Below the pieces are notes generated by a model. It made no database searches, was not told the DNA's origin, and saw only the letters and a list, made by a program, of their open reading frames with translations. This document shows positions 1 through 8,086 of a DNA stretch of 41,145 nucleotides, one piece after another. Source of the DNA: Deltaproteobacteria bacterium (GTDB lineage Bacteria > Myxococcota_A > Polyangia > Haliangiales > JADYYK01); contig JADYYK010000094.1 of assembly GCA_020853705.1 (NCBI GenBank), positions 1 to 41,145 of the forward strand, given 5' to 3'. Position 1 is the first letter of the stretch. The number at the start of each line of letters is the position of its first letter. The position numbers and the translations under genes were made by a program.

Positions 1-12
1 CCGTCGATCGAG

Positions 13-58
13 GGGGGACCGTTCCCGGTCCCCCTCACCTCGGCAAAGCCGAGGTGAG
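13..58. terminator. Double hairpin downstream of the GT2 gene
   Basis: Two adjacent inverted repeats lie just beyond the stop of the minus-strand glycosyltransferase. One pairs 13-20 with 27-34 (8 bp, 6-nt loop). The other pairs 34-44 with 48-58 (11 bp perfect, loop aaa). There is no clear U tract, so this is a plausible GC-rich terminator or 3' stabilising structure rather than a textbook intrinsic terminator. Confidence 0.5.
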
Positions 59-88
59 CCTCCCCCTGCCGCGCGTTGCTCGCGCGGG

Positions 89-805
89 TCATGAGCCACG
101 TCCGATGCGGTGCTTGACCAGCACCCATAACGCCTCGAACCCGTCGGTCCAGCGGACCTTCTTGCCGTTGGCGACGTCGCGGGCGACGTAGGCGATGGGG
201 ACCTCGGCGATGGCGACCTTGCGCAGGCCCAGCTTGGCGGTGACCTCGGGGCAGAACTCGAAGCGCTCGCAGGTCAGGTCGAGCCCGCGGATGAGGTCGG
301 TGCGCAGCAGCTTGAAGCAGGTCGCCTCGTCGGTGATGTGCGAGCGATACAGGACGTTGGCGGCGGTGGTCAGCAGCTTGTTGGCCAGGAAGTTGGCTGG
401 CGCCATGCCCTGGGGATACGCGCGCGCCTTGAAGCGCGAGCCATAGACCACCTCGGCGCCGCGCTCCAGCGCGGGGCGCAGCAGGGCGGGGTAGTCGGAC
501 GGCTCGTACTCCAGGTCGGCGTCCTGGATCAGGACATAGTCGCCGTCGGCGTGCTCGAGCGCGGTGCGGATGGCGCGGCCCTTGCCCCGGTTCTCGGGGT
601 GGCGCACCAGGCGCACGCCGGCGTCGGGGTGCTCGGCGGCGAAGGCCTCGACCCGGGCCGCGGTGGCGTCGCGCGAGCCGTCGTCGCACACGATGATCTC
701 GCGGTCCACGCCGAGGGTCGCGAGGTCGACCGCGGTGACGCGGGCCAGCACTTCGGTGATGGAACGTTCTTCCTGATACGCGGGGATGAGGATCGAGAGT
801 TTCAT
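89..805 (-). CDS. Glycosyltransferase family 2 (polyprenol-phosphate sugar transferase-like)
   Basis: A 238-aa soluble GT-A fold enzyme. The N-terminus reads [12 protein letters not shown], followed by the nucleotide-binding CDDGS motif near residues 40-45 and the metal-binding QDADLEYEP near 95-103, then a GSRF segment. This pattern fits the DPM1/polyprenyl-phosphate glycosyltransferase branch of GT2, which moves a sugar from an NDP-sugar to a lipid carrier at the inner face of the membrane. No membrane segments are seen, so it is the short soluble form. ATG 805 is preceded directly by an in-frame GTG at 808, which is an alternative start; neither has a Shine-Dalgarno sequence. The gene is divergent from a GT-C-like membrane protein that could use the lipid-linked sugar (inference from context). 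The acceptor and the sugar cannot be read from the sequence. Confidence 0.85.
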   Translation of the reverse strand: MKLSILIPAYQEERSITEVLARVTAVDLATLGVDREIIVCDDGSRDATAARVEAFAAEHPDAGVRLVRHPENRGKGRAIRTALEHADGDYVLIQDADLEYEPSDYPALLRPALERGAEVVYGSRFKARAYPQGMAPANFLANKLLTTAANVLYRSHITDEATCFKLLRTDLIRGLDLTCERFEFCPEVTAKLGLRKVAIAEVPIAYVARDVANGKKVRWTDGFEALWVLVKHRIGRGS

Positions 806-827
806 CACGGGGCCGGCGGTTCGCGAA

Positions 828-857
828 GGTGTAGCACGAGGCGACGCGTGCTAAAAG
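828..857. promoter_or_regulatory. Overlapping divergent extended -10 elements
   Basis: An inverted repeat TAGCAC (832-837), 10 bp, GTGCTA (848-853) creates an extended -10 on each strand: TGCTAAAAG at 849-857 on plus and TGCTACACC at 836-828 on minus. On plus, the hexamer ends 5 bp before GTG 863, predicting a leaderless transcript and arguing against the in-frame GTG at 848, which would lie inside the promoter. On minus, the predicted leader is about 13-16 nt. No convincing -35 box is seen. Prediction from sequence only. Confidence 0.45.
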
Positions 858-862
858 ACCGC

Positions 863-2539
863 GTGCCGACCGAGTCGCCCGCTGCCCCGGCCCCGCGCCG
901 CCTGGCCCGCCTGCGCGCGTGGCTGGCGCGCCGCGCGCTGGGGATCGTGCTGGTGGCCGCGTACCTGTGGTCGTTCCCGTACTTCGAGCAGATCCACAGC
1001 GCCAACGAGCTGCCGCGGATCTGGCTGGCGCAGGCCATCGTCGACGAGGGCCGCTTCGCGGTCGACACCGGGGTCAGGACGCTGGGTGGCCCGGTGGCCG
1101 ACGTGTCCGAGCTGGACCGGCCGGCCACGCCGGGCACCCGCGCCAAGGGCAAGTACTACTCCAACAAGGCGCCCGGGATGTCGCTGCTGGCGGTGCCGGC
1201 GTATGCGGTGCTGCGCCTGTTCGGGAAGCCCACCATGCGGGCGACCACGTTCTGGCTGCGGCTGACGGCTTCGACGCTGCCGCAGCTCCTGTTCCTGTGG
1301 CTACTGGCGTGGTGGCTCGGCAAGGTGTGCGCCGACCGGGCGGCGCGCCGGGTGGCGCTGGTCGGCTATGCGCTGGGCACCATGGCGTTCACCTACGGGG
1401 TGACGCTGTTCTCGCACCAGCTGGCGGCGGGCTTCGCGATGGCGTCGTTCATCGTGAGCTCGATGTGGGCGCGCGGGGTGCTGCGCGAGCGCTGGCTGGC
1501 GCTGGCGGGGGCGGCGGCGGGCATGGCGCTGCTGTGCGACTACCAGGCCGTGTTCCTGTGCGTGCCGGTGGCGCTGTACCTGGCCTGGCGCGGGCGTGGA
1601 GTGTGGCCACGCCTGCGCGCGCGGGCGCTGGCGGGGGCGGGCGCGGTGGGCCCGGTGCTGGTGCTGCTGGCCTATCACCAGGCCTGCTTCGGGTCGCCGC
1701 TGAGGACCGGGTACAACGCCTCCAAGACCTTCGCGCACCTGCACTCGCAGGGCTTCCTCGGGCTGGTCTGGCCGCCCATGGGCAAGGCGTTCGTGGGTTC
1801 GTTCTTCACGCCCGACAATGGACTGTTCAATCTGTCGCCGATCTTCTTGCTGGCGCTGCCCGGGATGGTCTGGCTGTGTCGGCGCCGCGAGGTCCGGGCC
1901 GAGGGTGTGATCGCGGTCAGCGCGTTCGTGATCGGGGCCTGGTTCGTGTCGTCGATCGCGATGTGGCGCGGGGGCTGGAACGTGGGGCCGCGCTACATCG
2001 CGGCGGCGCTGCCGTTCCTGGTCTGGCCGGTGGCCGAGGCGCTGGCGTGGGCGCGCACGCGACCGGCGGCGTGGGTGGCGGCGCTGGGGCTGGTCGGGGT
2101 CTCGCTGGTGGTGTACGGCGTCTTGACCCCGATGTATCCACACCTGCCCTCGGGGCAGTTTCATCCCGTCTTCGTGAACCCGCTGTATGACGTCGGGTTC
2201 TGGCTGCTCGGCCGGGGCTATGCGCCCTACAACGCCGGCTGGGCGCTGGGGCTGCCCGGAGTGTGGGGCATGCTGCCGTACTTCGCGCTGGTGATCGGCG
2301 CGCTGGCGCTGGCGGTCGGGCAGGGTGGCACGGCCGACGTCGATGCGGCTGGCCGTGGCTGGAAGGCCTGGCGCTGGCACGCGGGGGGCGCCGCGGCGAC
2401 GGTGGCGCTGGTGGCGCTGTATGCGCTGTGGCCGCAGGGGCGCGGGGCGCACATGGACTGCAACGGCGGGCACATCGCAGCGGGCGACAAGCCGTGCATC
2501 GAGCGCATCGCGGCCAAGTACGAGCCGCCGCGGCGATGA
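863..2539 (+). CDS. GT-C-like polytopic membrane glycosyltransferase-family protein
   Basis: About 558 aa with many hydrophobic segments, typical of the dolichyl/polyprenyl-phosphate-mannose-dependent (PMT/ArnT-like) GT-C superfamily. A first membrane segment near residues 25-40 is followed by an external loop containing NELPRIWLAQAIVDEG, and then the segment GKYYSNKAPGMSLLAVPAY, which recurs in uncharacterised membrane proteins of this kind. GT-C enzymes place an acidic residue in the first loop; the Glu of NELPR is a candidate. The start was set at GTG 863 because GTG 848 sits inside the predicted -10. The gene is divergent from a GT2 enzyme, suggesting a two-step lipid-linked sugar transfer to an envelope acceptor (inference). 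The enzymatic activity is not proven by any visible motif, so it may be annotated simply as an integral membrane protein. Confidence 0.75.
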   Translation: MPTESPAAPAPRRLARLRAWLARRALGIVLVAAYLWSFPYFEQIHSANELPRIWLAQAIVDEGRFAVDTGVRTLGGPVADVSELDRPATPGTRAKGKYYSNKAPGMSLLAVPAYAVLRLFGKPTMRATTFWLRLTASTLPQLLFLWLLAWWLGKVCADRAARRVALVGYALGTMAFTYGVTLFSHQLAAGFAMASFIVSSMWARGVLRERWLALAGAAAGMALLCDYQAVFLCVPVALYLAWRGRGVWPRLRARALAGAGAVGPVLVLLAYHQACFGSPLRTGYNASKTFAHLHSQGFLGLVWPPMGKAFVGSFFTPDNGLFNLSPIFLLALPGMVWLCRRREVRAEGVIAVSAFVIGAWFVSSIAMWRGGWNVGPRYIAAALPFLVWPVAEALAWARTRPAAWVAALGLVGVSLVVYGVLTPMYPHLPSGQFHPVFVNPLYDVGFWLLGRGYAPYNAGWALGLPGVWGMLPYFALVIGALALAVGQGGTADVDAAGRGWKAWRWHAGGAAATVALVALYALWPQGRGAHMDCNGGHIAAGDKPCIERIAAKYEPPRR

Positions 2540-2588
2540 CGATCTGAAGTCGTCGCGTTACGCGGCGAGTGACGGCCGAAAGTGAAGA

Positions 2589-2614
2589 CGCCCCCTGGCC
2601 GTGACCAGGGGGCG
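2589..2614. terminator. Bidirectional hairpin terminator
   Basis: A perfect 10-bp stem (2589-2598 with 2605-2614) with a 6-nt loop lies between the ends of two convergent genes (2539 on plus, 2638 on minus). Its position suggests termination from both sides. No U tract is present. Confidence 0.6.
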
Positions 2615-2637
2615 CGGGTGTGCTCAGGTGGCGCGAG

Positions 2638-3744
2638 CTAGCGCGCGACGCACTTGTTGTTGACGCAGGCGGCGGTGAGGCCGCCGCAGGGCTGGCGCAC
2701 GCAGCGCACGCCCGGGCCGGTGCAGATGGGCAGGGTCTCGGCGCTCGACAGCGCGCGGCAGTCGCAGCCGGTGCAGTAGTCGTCCTCGAGGCGGCAGTCG
2801 GCGTCGCTGGTGCAGAAGCCGGGATCGGTGGCGGCGCTGATGCACGCGGCCAGGTCGGCGGTCTTGGTCCAGCCGCAGTCGCCGCTGGCCTGCTGCTCGC
2901 AGGTCGCGCTGGCGTAGCAAGCGTACTCGGGGCGGAACTCGCAGGTGGTGATGACGTCGGGGCGATCCGAGCAGACCTGGCCCGAGCAGCCGCCCACGTA
3001 GCAGGTCTTGGCCGCCTTGACGGGCAGGTAGAACTGGGTGCCGCGCAGCGAGCGCGCGGTGCCGGCGGGGCCGCGGACCGTGTAGGTCGTGCCGGCCACC
3101 AGCGTGCCGGCGGGCAGGTTCATCTGGTTGTAGCCAGCGTCGATGGCGGCCTGGTCGGCGCCCGACAGGCTGAGGTCGGCGCCCGCGATGGTGATGGGCG
3201 AGACCAGCGAGTTCAGCTTGGCGGCGCGGTGGGTCGGGCACGGGAAGGTGATGCATACCGTGCCGGTGTTGTTGACGCGGTAGAAGATCCCGGTCGCCGG
3301 GTTGGGGCCGGCGGCGGTCCACGCCTCGGTGCCGATGAACTGGCGGTAGTTGCCGTACCCGGCGTAGTTCTTCGGGGCGACGCGACCCTTCCACAGCCCG
3401 CCGGAGACCGGCAGGCCGCCGAGGTCGGCGCTGGCGACGTAGCACTCGCCGGTGGTCCAGTTGGGGTCGTTGGCGGGGCCGCCGCCCGGGCAGAAGGTCC
3501 AGGTCTGGTTGACGCGCTTGACGTAGTAGCCGCCGCAGATGGGCGAGATGCAGCGCCGGAAGTCGGGGCGCGCGGTGTAGTAGGTGAAGTTGCTGATCGG
3601 GGCGTCGGCCTTGTCGGCGGCGCCTTCGGCGACCTCGTTCTGATCCGACTCGATCGAGTCGATGTCCGAGGTGTCCTCGGACGAGCAGGCGGGCAGCAGG
3701 GAGAGGGCCAGGAGCCCCGTGAACATGAAGTGGCGAATACGCAT
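2638..3744 (-). CDS. Cys-rich lipoprotein, DUF6748-like
   Basis: 368 aa from ATG 3744. The N-terminus RIRHFMFTGLLALSLLPAC is a lipoprotein signal with lipobox LPAC, followed by an acidic linker (SSEDTSDIDSIESD). The middle part starts with YYTARPDFRRCISPICGG, a pattern I associate with the myxobacterial DUF6748 family (from memory, not searched). The C-terminal third is very Cys-rich (about 20 Cys over the last 120 residues), with clusters such as CTSDADCRLEDDYCTGCDC, implying several disulfides in an exported protein. An upstream in-frame ATG at 3861 would put 39 non-signal residues before the lipobox and cross the AT-rich promoter region, so it was rejected. The function is unknown. It is likely anchored in the outer membrane, and it is monocistronic. 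Confidence 0.8.
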   Translation of the reverse strand: MRIRHFMFTGLLALSLLPACSSEDTSDIDSIESDQNEVAEGAADKADAPISNFTYYTARPDFRRCISPICGGYYVKRVNQTWTFCPGGGPANDPNWTTGECYVASADLGGLPVSGGLWKGRVAPKNYAGYGNYRQFIGTEAWTAAGPNPATGIFYRVNNTGTVCITFPCPTHRAAKLNSLVSPITIAGADLSLSGADQAAIDAGYNQMNLPAGTLVAGTTYTVRGPAGTARSLRGTQFYLPVKAAKTCYVGGCSGQVCSDRPDVITTCEFRPEYACYASATCEQQASGDCGWTKTADLAACISAATDPGFCTSDADCRLEDDYCTGCDCRALSSAETLPICTGPGVRCVRQPCGGLTAACVNNKCVAR

Positions 3745-3788
3745 GACGGCGCTGCGAGCATCATCCATGCCACATGTGGTCGTCAGTG

Positions 3789-3794
3789 ATATTA
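3789..3794 (-). promoter_or_regulatory. Candidate -10 box of the Cys-rich lipoprotein gene
   Basis: Within an unusually AT-rich patch (about 3785-3810) the minus strand reads TAATAT, a close match to the sigma70-type -10. It would give a leader of about 38 nt to ATG 3744, longer than most others in this window. No clear -35 box sits at 17 bp. Confidence 0.4.
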
Positions 3795-3846
3795 GATAGT
3801 TATGATCAAGAATCGACTCGATCTGCCGGCTGGTCGACCTCCCATC

Positions 3847-3861
3847 GTGACAAGCTGTCAC
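3847..3861. promoter_or_regulatory. 15-bp palindrome, candidate operator
   Basis: GTGACA and TGTCAC are perfect 6-bp inverted half sites with a 3-bp spacer, about 55 bp upstream of the candidate -10 of the lipoprotein gene. The size and symmetry fit a site for a dimeric HTH regulator. The regulator is not in the window as far as I can tell. Confidence 0.35.
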
Positions 3862-4001
3862 AGTGTCGTCTGGCTGGTGCAGGCGCCAGGTGTACCAACC
3901 AGCGTCCCTGGTTCAACAGCTGATGTGGTGGAACACTGGCAGCATCGACGCGAAGGGCTCTGGCTGCGGTCTTCCTGTGTGACTCGTCGATCTGGGTGGC
4001 G

Positions 4002-4172
4002 ATGATCGAACCCGACACCATGCGGGTGCGCGGTGTGGTCAGCCATCAGCTCGGGCAGACCATCGGCGAGCCCCCGATGGTGTGGCAGGACGACGAGCTG
4101 AAGATCTCGTTGCCCGGGGGTGTCGTGCTGAACGTGGACGGGTTCGCCAGCGGCATCACCGAACAGCGCTGA
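4002..4172 (+). CDS. Possible small protein or gene fragment, 56 aa
   Basis: The ORF begins ATG ATC GAA and ends TGA at 4172, encoding IEPDTMRVRGVVSHQLGQT and, near the end, DELKISLPGGVVLNVDGF. Third codon positions are about 90% G or C over its length, as in true genes here, while the in-frame sequence upstream of the ATG is not. GGGTGG just before the ATG could act as a weak ribosome binding site. I do not recognise the family. It could be a real small protein or the tail of a decayed gene. Low certainty. Confidence 0.3.
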   Translation: MIEPDTMRVRGVVSHQLGQTIGEPPMVWQDDELKISLPGGVVLNVDGFASGITEQR

Positions 4173-4208
4173 TCGCTTGCCGCGGGCTGCAGGTGATACC
4201 TTGCGGGT

Positions 4209-5288
4209 ATGCCCGCGCGTCATCATGTGTGGCTGCTGCTGGCGGCGGTCGGGCTGGTCGGCTGTGGCGACGATGAGGGCACGCGGGCTGACGGCGCCGT
4301 GGCCGACGCCGCGCTGGTCGATGCAGGTGGCCCGCGCGATGCCGCCGCCGACGCCGACTTCACGGCGCCCATGCTGCTGTCCGAGACTGGACTGTACAGC
4401 GACATCGCCAGCAAGACGCTCGCGGCCGACGTCACCGCGTTCGCGCCGCGCTGGCAGCTGTGGTCGGACGGCGCCGCCAAGCAGCGCTGGTACCGGCTGC
4501 CGCCGGGGACGCACATCGACAGCAGCGACATGGATCAGTGGCGCTTCCCGGTGGGGACGCAGTTCTGGAAGGAGTTCGCGCGCGGCGGACGCCGGGTCGA
4601 GACCCGCCTGCTACAGAAGATCGGGCCTGGCGAGGACTGGTTCATGGTGTCGTTCGCGTGGAACCCGGGCGAGACCGAGGCCATGGCGGTGCCCGGCGGG
4701 GTGGTCGACGACCCCGGCCATGACGACATCCCGCAGCAGTCGGAGTGCTTCGACTGTCACGCCCCGGTGCGCCTCGCGTCGGTGGTCATCGGCTTCTCGG
4801 CGCTGCAGCTCGACGATGCCACGCGCGCGGGCGGCAGCCCGCTGGCGGCGCTGGTGGCGGCGGGCCAGCTGACCGCGCCGCCGACCGGGGGCAGCGCGAC
4901 GACGCCGTACTTTCCGCTGCCCGCGGGGGACGCCGCCACGCGCGATGCGCTGGGCTACCTGCACGCCAACTGCGGCAACTGCCACAACGCGGGCTCGGAC
5001 GTGAAGTTCGCGGTCGACCTCGAGCTGCGCCTGGGCCTGCCGCTGACGGCGTGGTCGAGCAGCGCCGCGGTGCGCACCGCGGTCGACGTCGTCAACCAGA
5101 CCGCGGCGCCGCCCCCGGGGGCCAGCGCCATCATCGAGCCCGGCATGCCGGGCGCCAGCGCGCTGTACCTGCGCCTGACCAGCGAGGACCCGGTGTTCCG
5201 CATGCCGCCGCTGGCGCGCGAGCTGGCCGACCCGGTCGGCGGTGAGGCGGTGCGGGCCTGGATCGCGGGGATGACGCCAACGCCGTGA
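4209..5288 (+). CDS. Diheme c-type cytochrome-like lipoprotein (SO_2930/HNE_0200 type)
   Basis: 359 aa. The signal ends in lipobox LVGC (Cys19), followed by an Asp/Ala-rich linker to about residue 50. The mature part starts [16 protein letters not shown] and continues with [20 protein letters not shown] and [11 protein letters not shown], segments typical of the SO_2930/HNE_0200-type cytochrome family. Two heme c attachment motifs are visible: CFDCH near residue 180 and CGNCH near residue 255. FRMPPLA near the C-terminus may supply an axial Met. It is probably a periplasmic or surface redox lipoprotein; its partner is unknown. It starts at ATG 4209 directly after a weak -10-like GATACC (4195-4200) with no Shine-Dalgarno sequence. 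The metallophosphoesterase gene follows 48 bp downstream with its own promoter. Confidence 0.85.
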   Translation: MPARHHVWLLLAAVGLVGCGDDEGTRADGAVADAALVDAGGPRDAAADADFTAPMLLSETGLYSDIASKTLAADVTAFAPRWQLWSDGAAKQRWYRLPPGTHIDSSDMDQWRFPVGTQFWKEFARGGRRVETRLLQKIGPGEDWFMVSFAWNPGETEAMAVPGGVVDDPGHDDIPQQSECFDCHAPVRLASVVIGFSALQLDDATRAGGSPLAALVAAGQLTAPPTGGSATTPYFPLPAGDAATRDALGYLHANCGNCHNAGSDVKFAVDLELRLGLPLTAWSSSAAVRTAVDVVNQTAAPPPGASAIIEPGMPGASALYLRLTSEDPVFRMPPLARELADPVGGEAVRAWIAGMTPTP

Positions 5289-5320
5289 CGGCTGGATCAC
5301 GCGGGAGTGCGCTGAAACGC

Positions 5321-5329
5321 TGCTAGTAT
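5321..5329 (+). promoter_or_regulatory. Extended -10 box, leaderless promoter
   Basis: TGCTAGTAT is an extended -10 whose hexamer TAGTAT ends 7 bp before GTG 5337, so transcription is expected to start at or next to the start codon. No ribosome binding site is present. Confidence 0.5.
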
Positions 5330-5336
5330 CGAGGCC

Positions 5337-7979
5337 GTGAAGCGGCTCTTCCTGGCGGCCCTCCTGGCCATGCTCGGCGCCGGGGTGGCGCACGCCTATG
5401 TGGTCAGCGGGACGGTGTTCGAGGACCGCGATCGCGATGGTGTCCAGGGCAGCGGCGAGCCGGGCGTCGGCGAGGTGTGGGTCTCGGACGGGCGCGGCTT
5501 CATCAAGACCGGGGGCGACGGGCGCTACAGCCTGGAGGTCGGCAACGCCGCCCCCGCCATCATGTGGGCGCGCACGCCGGCAGGCATGTGGACGGTCGAG
5601 CACCAGGGCTTCTGGAAGAACGCCACCGCAGCCGCGCCCAGCGCCGACTTCGCGCTGGTGCCCGAGCCCGCGCTGGCCGGCGACTCGCTGGAGCTGGTGC
5701 AGATCACCGATCTGCACATCGGGCAGGCCACCAAGGCCGACAACGCCCGCTCGCTGTCGTTCACCGCCGGGCTGCCGACCCGGGTCGATCTGGTGCTGGC
5801 GACCGGGGATCTGGCGCAGGACGCGCGGGCGTCGCAGCTCGTCGAGTACCGCGACATGATGGACGAGAGCGGGCTGCGCTACCGCTCGGTGCCGGGCAAC
5901 CACGACTGGTATGACGGCGGCGCCGCCTACCGGGCCACGCTGGGGCCGCCGCAGTACTCGTTCGACGCCGGCAACCGCCACTTCGTGGTGCTGAACGGCC
6001 AGGACGGCAATGGCATGCTGCCCTTCCTGCAGGCCGATCTGGCGGCCGGCGTGGCGCCCGGCGCGCACATCATCGTGACCATGCACGGGCCGCCCTGGCT
6101 GGAGCTGCGCCGCAACATCGGCGAGGCCGGCGCCGAGCTGATCATCGCCGGGCACTGGCACACCAACCGGATCGACGACATCCAGGGCATCGAGATGGTG
6201 ATGTCGGCGCCGCTGGCGTATGGCGGCCTCGACTTCTCGCCGCCGGGGTTTCGGCGGATCTCGTTCGGGCCGCTCGGCCTCAGCGAGACCGAGTTCGTGC
6301 CGGTGGCGGACCAGCCGGTCGCCGAGCTGATCTTTCCCCCGGACGGCGCGCGGGTGCCCGCGGGGCCGGTGCGGGTCAGCGCCAGCGTGTATGGCTGGAT
6401 CGGGCGGCCGCGCGCGACGGTGCGCCTCGACGACGGCGCCGCGGTGCCGCTGCCGGTGGGTGGCAACGGCTGGGTGCGCGCCGGCGAGGTCACCGCCAGG
6501 CCGGGGCTGCACCGGCTCGAGGTCGGCATCGACACCCCGGCGGGCCAGGTGGTGCGCGTGCACAGCTTCGAGGCGGTCGATATGGCGCGCGCGCGGGTGC
6601 CGATGACCGGGACGGCGTGGCCGCAGTTCGGCGGCGGGCCGGAGCGGATGGGGCGCGCCACGGTCGGCGCCGGCGTCGGGGTCAAGCCGCCGCTCCAGCC
6701 GGCCTGGGTGTATGCCACCGGCGGTTCGTTCTCGATGGGCGGGCCGGTGGTGTGGGGGCCCTTCGTGTATGCCGGCGTGATCGACGGTGATGGCAGCTCG
6801 TCGGGCGTGGTGTGTCTGGATGGCGCCACCGGGACGCTGCGCTGGTTCGCGCGCACGCCGGCGTCGGTGCGCCACGCGGTCGCGGTCGAGGCCGCCACCG
6901 TGGTGGCCATGAGCGAGGACGGCTCGGTGATGGCGTTCGACGCCATGACCGGCATGGAGCGCTGGCGCAAGGTGATCGAGTCTGGCGGGCAGCTCGGGAC
7001 CTACGCCTACCAGGCGCCGCTGATCGCGGACGGCGTGGTCTATGTCGGGGTGTCGGAGGACTTCGAGGCGCTGAACCTGGCCGACGGCGCGATGAAGTGG
7101 AAGGCGTCCCCGGCGCCGCCGGCGTCGTGGCTGGGCGCCTACCTGTCGCCGACGATCGACCGCCAGCGCGGCATCGTGCTGGGCGCGTTCTCGCGCGCTG
7201 AACAGGGGCTGTTCGGCTATGGCGCCAGTGACGGACGGCGGGTCTGGGCCGATCCGCTGCCGGTCGAGGGCACCACCGGCACGCCGGCCATCGACAGCGC
7301 CACCGGGGTGGGCTATCTGGCCGCGGGCGACGGCAACCTGTATGCGTTCGACGTCGCGACCGGGCGCCAGAAGTGGCACCGCGAGATCCTGCCCGGCCAC
7401 ATCTGGTCCTACTCGCTGGCGTCGTCACTGGCGGTGGGGCCCGACAAGATCTACCTCAGCACCCAGAAGGGCGAGGTGGTGGCGGTGGCGCGCGAGGGCG
7501 GCGCCGACGTGTGGCGTCGCACCGTGGGGCCCGAGCTGGCCGACGCCTTCCCGTTCGCGGACGGCCCCAGCGCGGGCGGCTCGCCGGTGCTGGTCGGCGA
7601 CGTGGTCTGGGTCGGCGGCATGGACGGCGTGCTGTATGCGCTGAACGCCGCGACCGGGAAGGTGCTGTGGCAGTCGTTCCTGGGCGCGCCCACGCTGTCG
7701 ACCCCTGCGGTCAGCGGTGACGCGCTGTTCATCGGGGCCACCGACGGGACCATCCACGCCTTCATGGTGCCGGCGGACGTCGGCGGCAGCGACGGCGGGC
7801 TGGACGGGGATGGCGGACCCGACATGGACGCTGGTGGCGGCGGCTGTGTGATGGGTGGGGCAGGGCAGCAAGGTGGGCGCGAGGGCGTGGCCGTGCTGCT
7901 GCTGCTGCTGCTGGTCGCGCTGGTCGTGCTGCGCCGAGGGCGCGGCAACCGGCGCAGGCGCGGCGCAGATTCGATGTAA
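5337..7979 (+). CDS. Metallophosphoesterase fused to a PQQ-like beta-propeller, MYXO-CTERM-like tail
   Basis: 880 aa, GTG start. A signal peptide ends at AHA (residue 20). Residues about 23-70 form a Cna/SdrD-like beta domain (SGTVFEDRDRDGVQGSGEPG). Residues about 118-310 are a calcineurin-like phosphoesterase with all signature blocks: TDLHIG (D125, H127), GDLAQD (D158), GNHD (187-190), MHGPPW (H250) and GHWH (272-275). After a beta linker, residues about 424-800 form a PQQ/PQL-type propeller with repeated VYAG, LYAFD and IHAF blades. The tail has an Asp/Gly stretch, GGGGC, a Leu/Val membrane helix and an Arg-rich end, the tripartite layout of MYXO-CTERM signals processed by a dedicated sortase. 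It is predicted to be exported and surface-anchored. The substrate is unknown. The leaderless promoter supports the GTG start. Confidence 0.85.
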   Translation: MKRLFLAALLAMLGAGVAHAYVVSGTVFEDRDRDGVQGSGEPGVGEVWVSDGRGFIKTGGDGRYSLEVGNAAPAIMWARTPAGMWTVEHQGFWKNATAAAPSADFALVPEPALAGDSLELVQITDLHIGQATKADNARSLSFTAGLPTRVDLVLATGDLAQDARASQLVEYRDMMDESGLRYRSVPGNHDWYDGGAAYRATLGPPQYSFDAGNRHFVVLNGQDGNGMLPFLQADLAAGVAPGAHIIVTMHGPPWLELRRNIGEAGAELIIAGHWHTNRIDDIQGIEMVMSAPLAYGGLDFSPPGFRRISFGPLGLSETEFVPVADQPVAELIFPPDGARVPAGPVRVSASVYGWIGRPRATVRLDDGAAVPLPVGGNGWVRAGEVTARPGLHRLEVGIDTPAGQVVRVHSFEAVDMARARVPMTGTAWPQFGGGPERMGRATVGAGVGVKPPLQPAWVYATGGSFSMGGPVVWGPFVYAGVIDGDGSSSGVVCLDGATGTLRWFARTPASVRHAVAVEAATVVAMSEDGSVMAFDAMTGMERWRKVIESGGQLGTYAYQAPLIADGVVYVGVSEDFEALNLADGAMKWKASPAPPASWLGAYLSPTIDRQRGIVLGAFSRAEQGLFGYGASDGRRVWADPLPVEGTTGTPAIDSATGVGYLAAGDGNLYAFDVATGRQKWHREILPGHIWSYSLASSLAVGPDKIYLSTQKGEVVAVAREGGADVWRRTVGPELADAFPFADGPSAGGSPVLVGDVVWVGGMDGVLYALNAATGKVLWQSFLGAPTLSTPAVSGDALFIGATDGTIHAFMVPADVGGSDGGLDGDGGPDMDAGGGGCVMGGAGQQGGREGVAVLLLLLLVALVVLRRGRGNRRRRGADSM

Positions 7980-8062
7980 CCCTGCCTGGTCTCGGTCGTA
8001 GTCAGCGGCGTGCATGCTGGCTGTGGGACTCGGCTTTCCGGCCGGATGGCCAGAGAGCCGGA

Positions 8063-8083
8063 TGGTATGATGGTCACGGAGGG
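8063..8083 (+). promoter_or_regulatory. Extended -10 and Shine-Dalgarno of the giant lipoprotein pair
   Basis: TGGTATGAT (8063-8071) is an extended -10 with hexamer TATGAT. The predicted start is about 8078, which leaves a leader of roughly 9 nt made up almost wholly of the ribosome binding site GGAGGG (8078-8083) before ATG 8087. Confidence 0.5.
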
Positions 8084-8086
8084 CGG

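Larger units (their letters stand above)
3745..4208. other. Long intergenic region with palindrome and AT-rich patch
   Basis: This 464-bp gap has visibly lower GC than its surroundings. It contains the AT-rich promoter patch near 3785-3810, a palindrome GTGACA-AGC-TGTCAC at 3847-3861 that could be an operator, a second inverted repeat ACCAG-CGTCC-CTGGT near 3897-3911, and one small possible ORF (4002-4172, listed separately). Nothing else coding was recognised. Confidence 0.5.

Noticed and set aside
848..850. GTG 848 as start of the membrane GT-C gene
   Set aside because: It lies within the TGCTAAAAG promoter element. GTG 863 fits the predicted transcript start.
338..862. Upstream extension of the membrane protein gene frame
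   Set aside because: The extension is antisense to the GT2 gene and crosses the predicted promoter. Hydrophobic protein-like sequence begins only after GTG 863.
4611..7400. A 929-codon minus-strand open frame across the cytochrome and phosphoesterase genes
   Set aside because: His/Arg/Pro-rich shadow spanning two well-supported plus-strand genes and their intergenic promoter.
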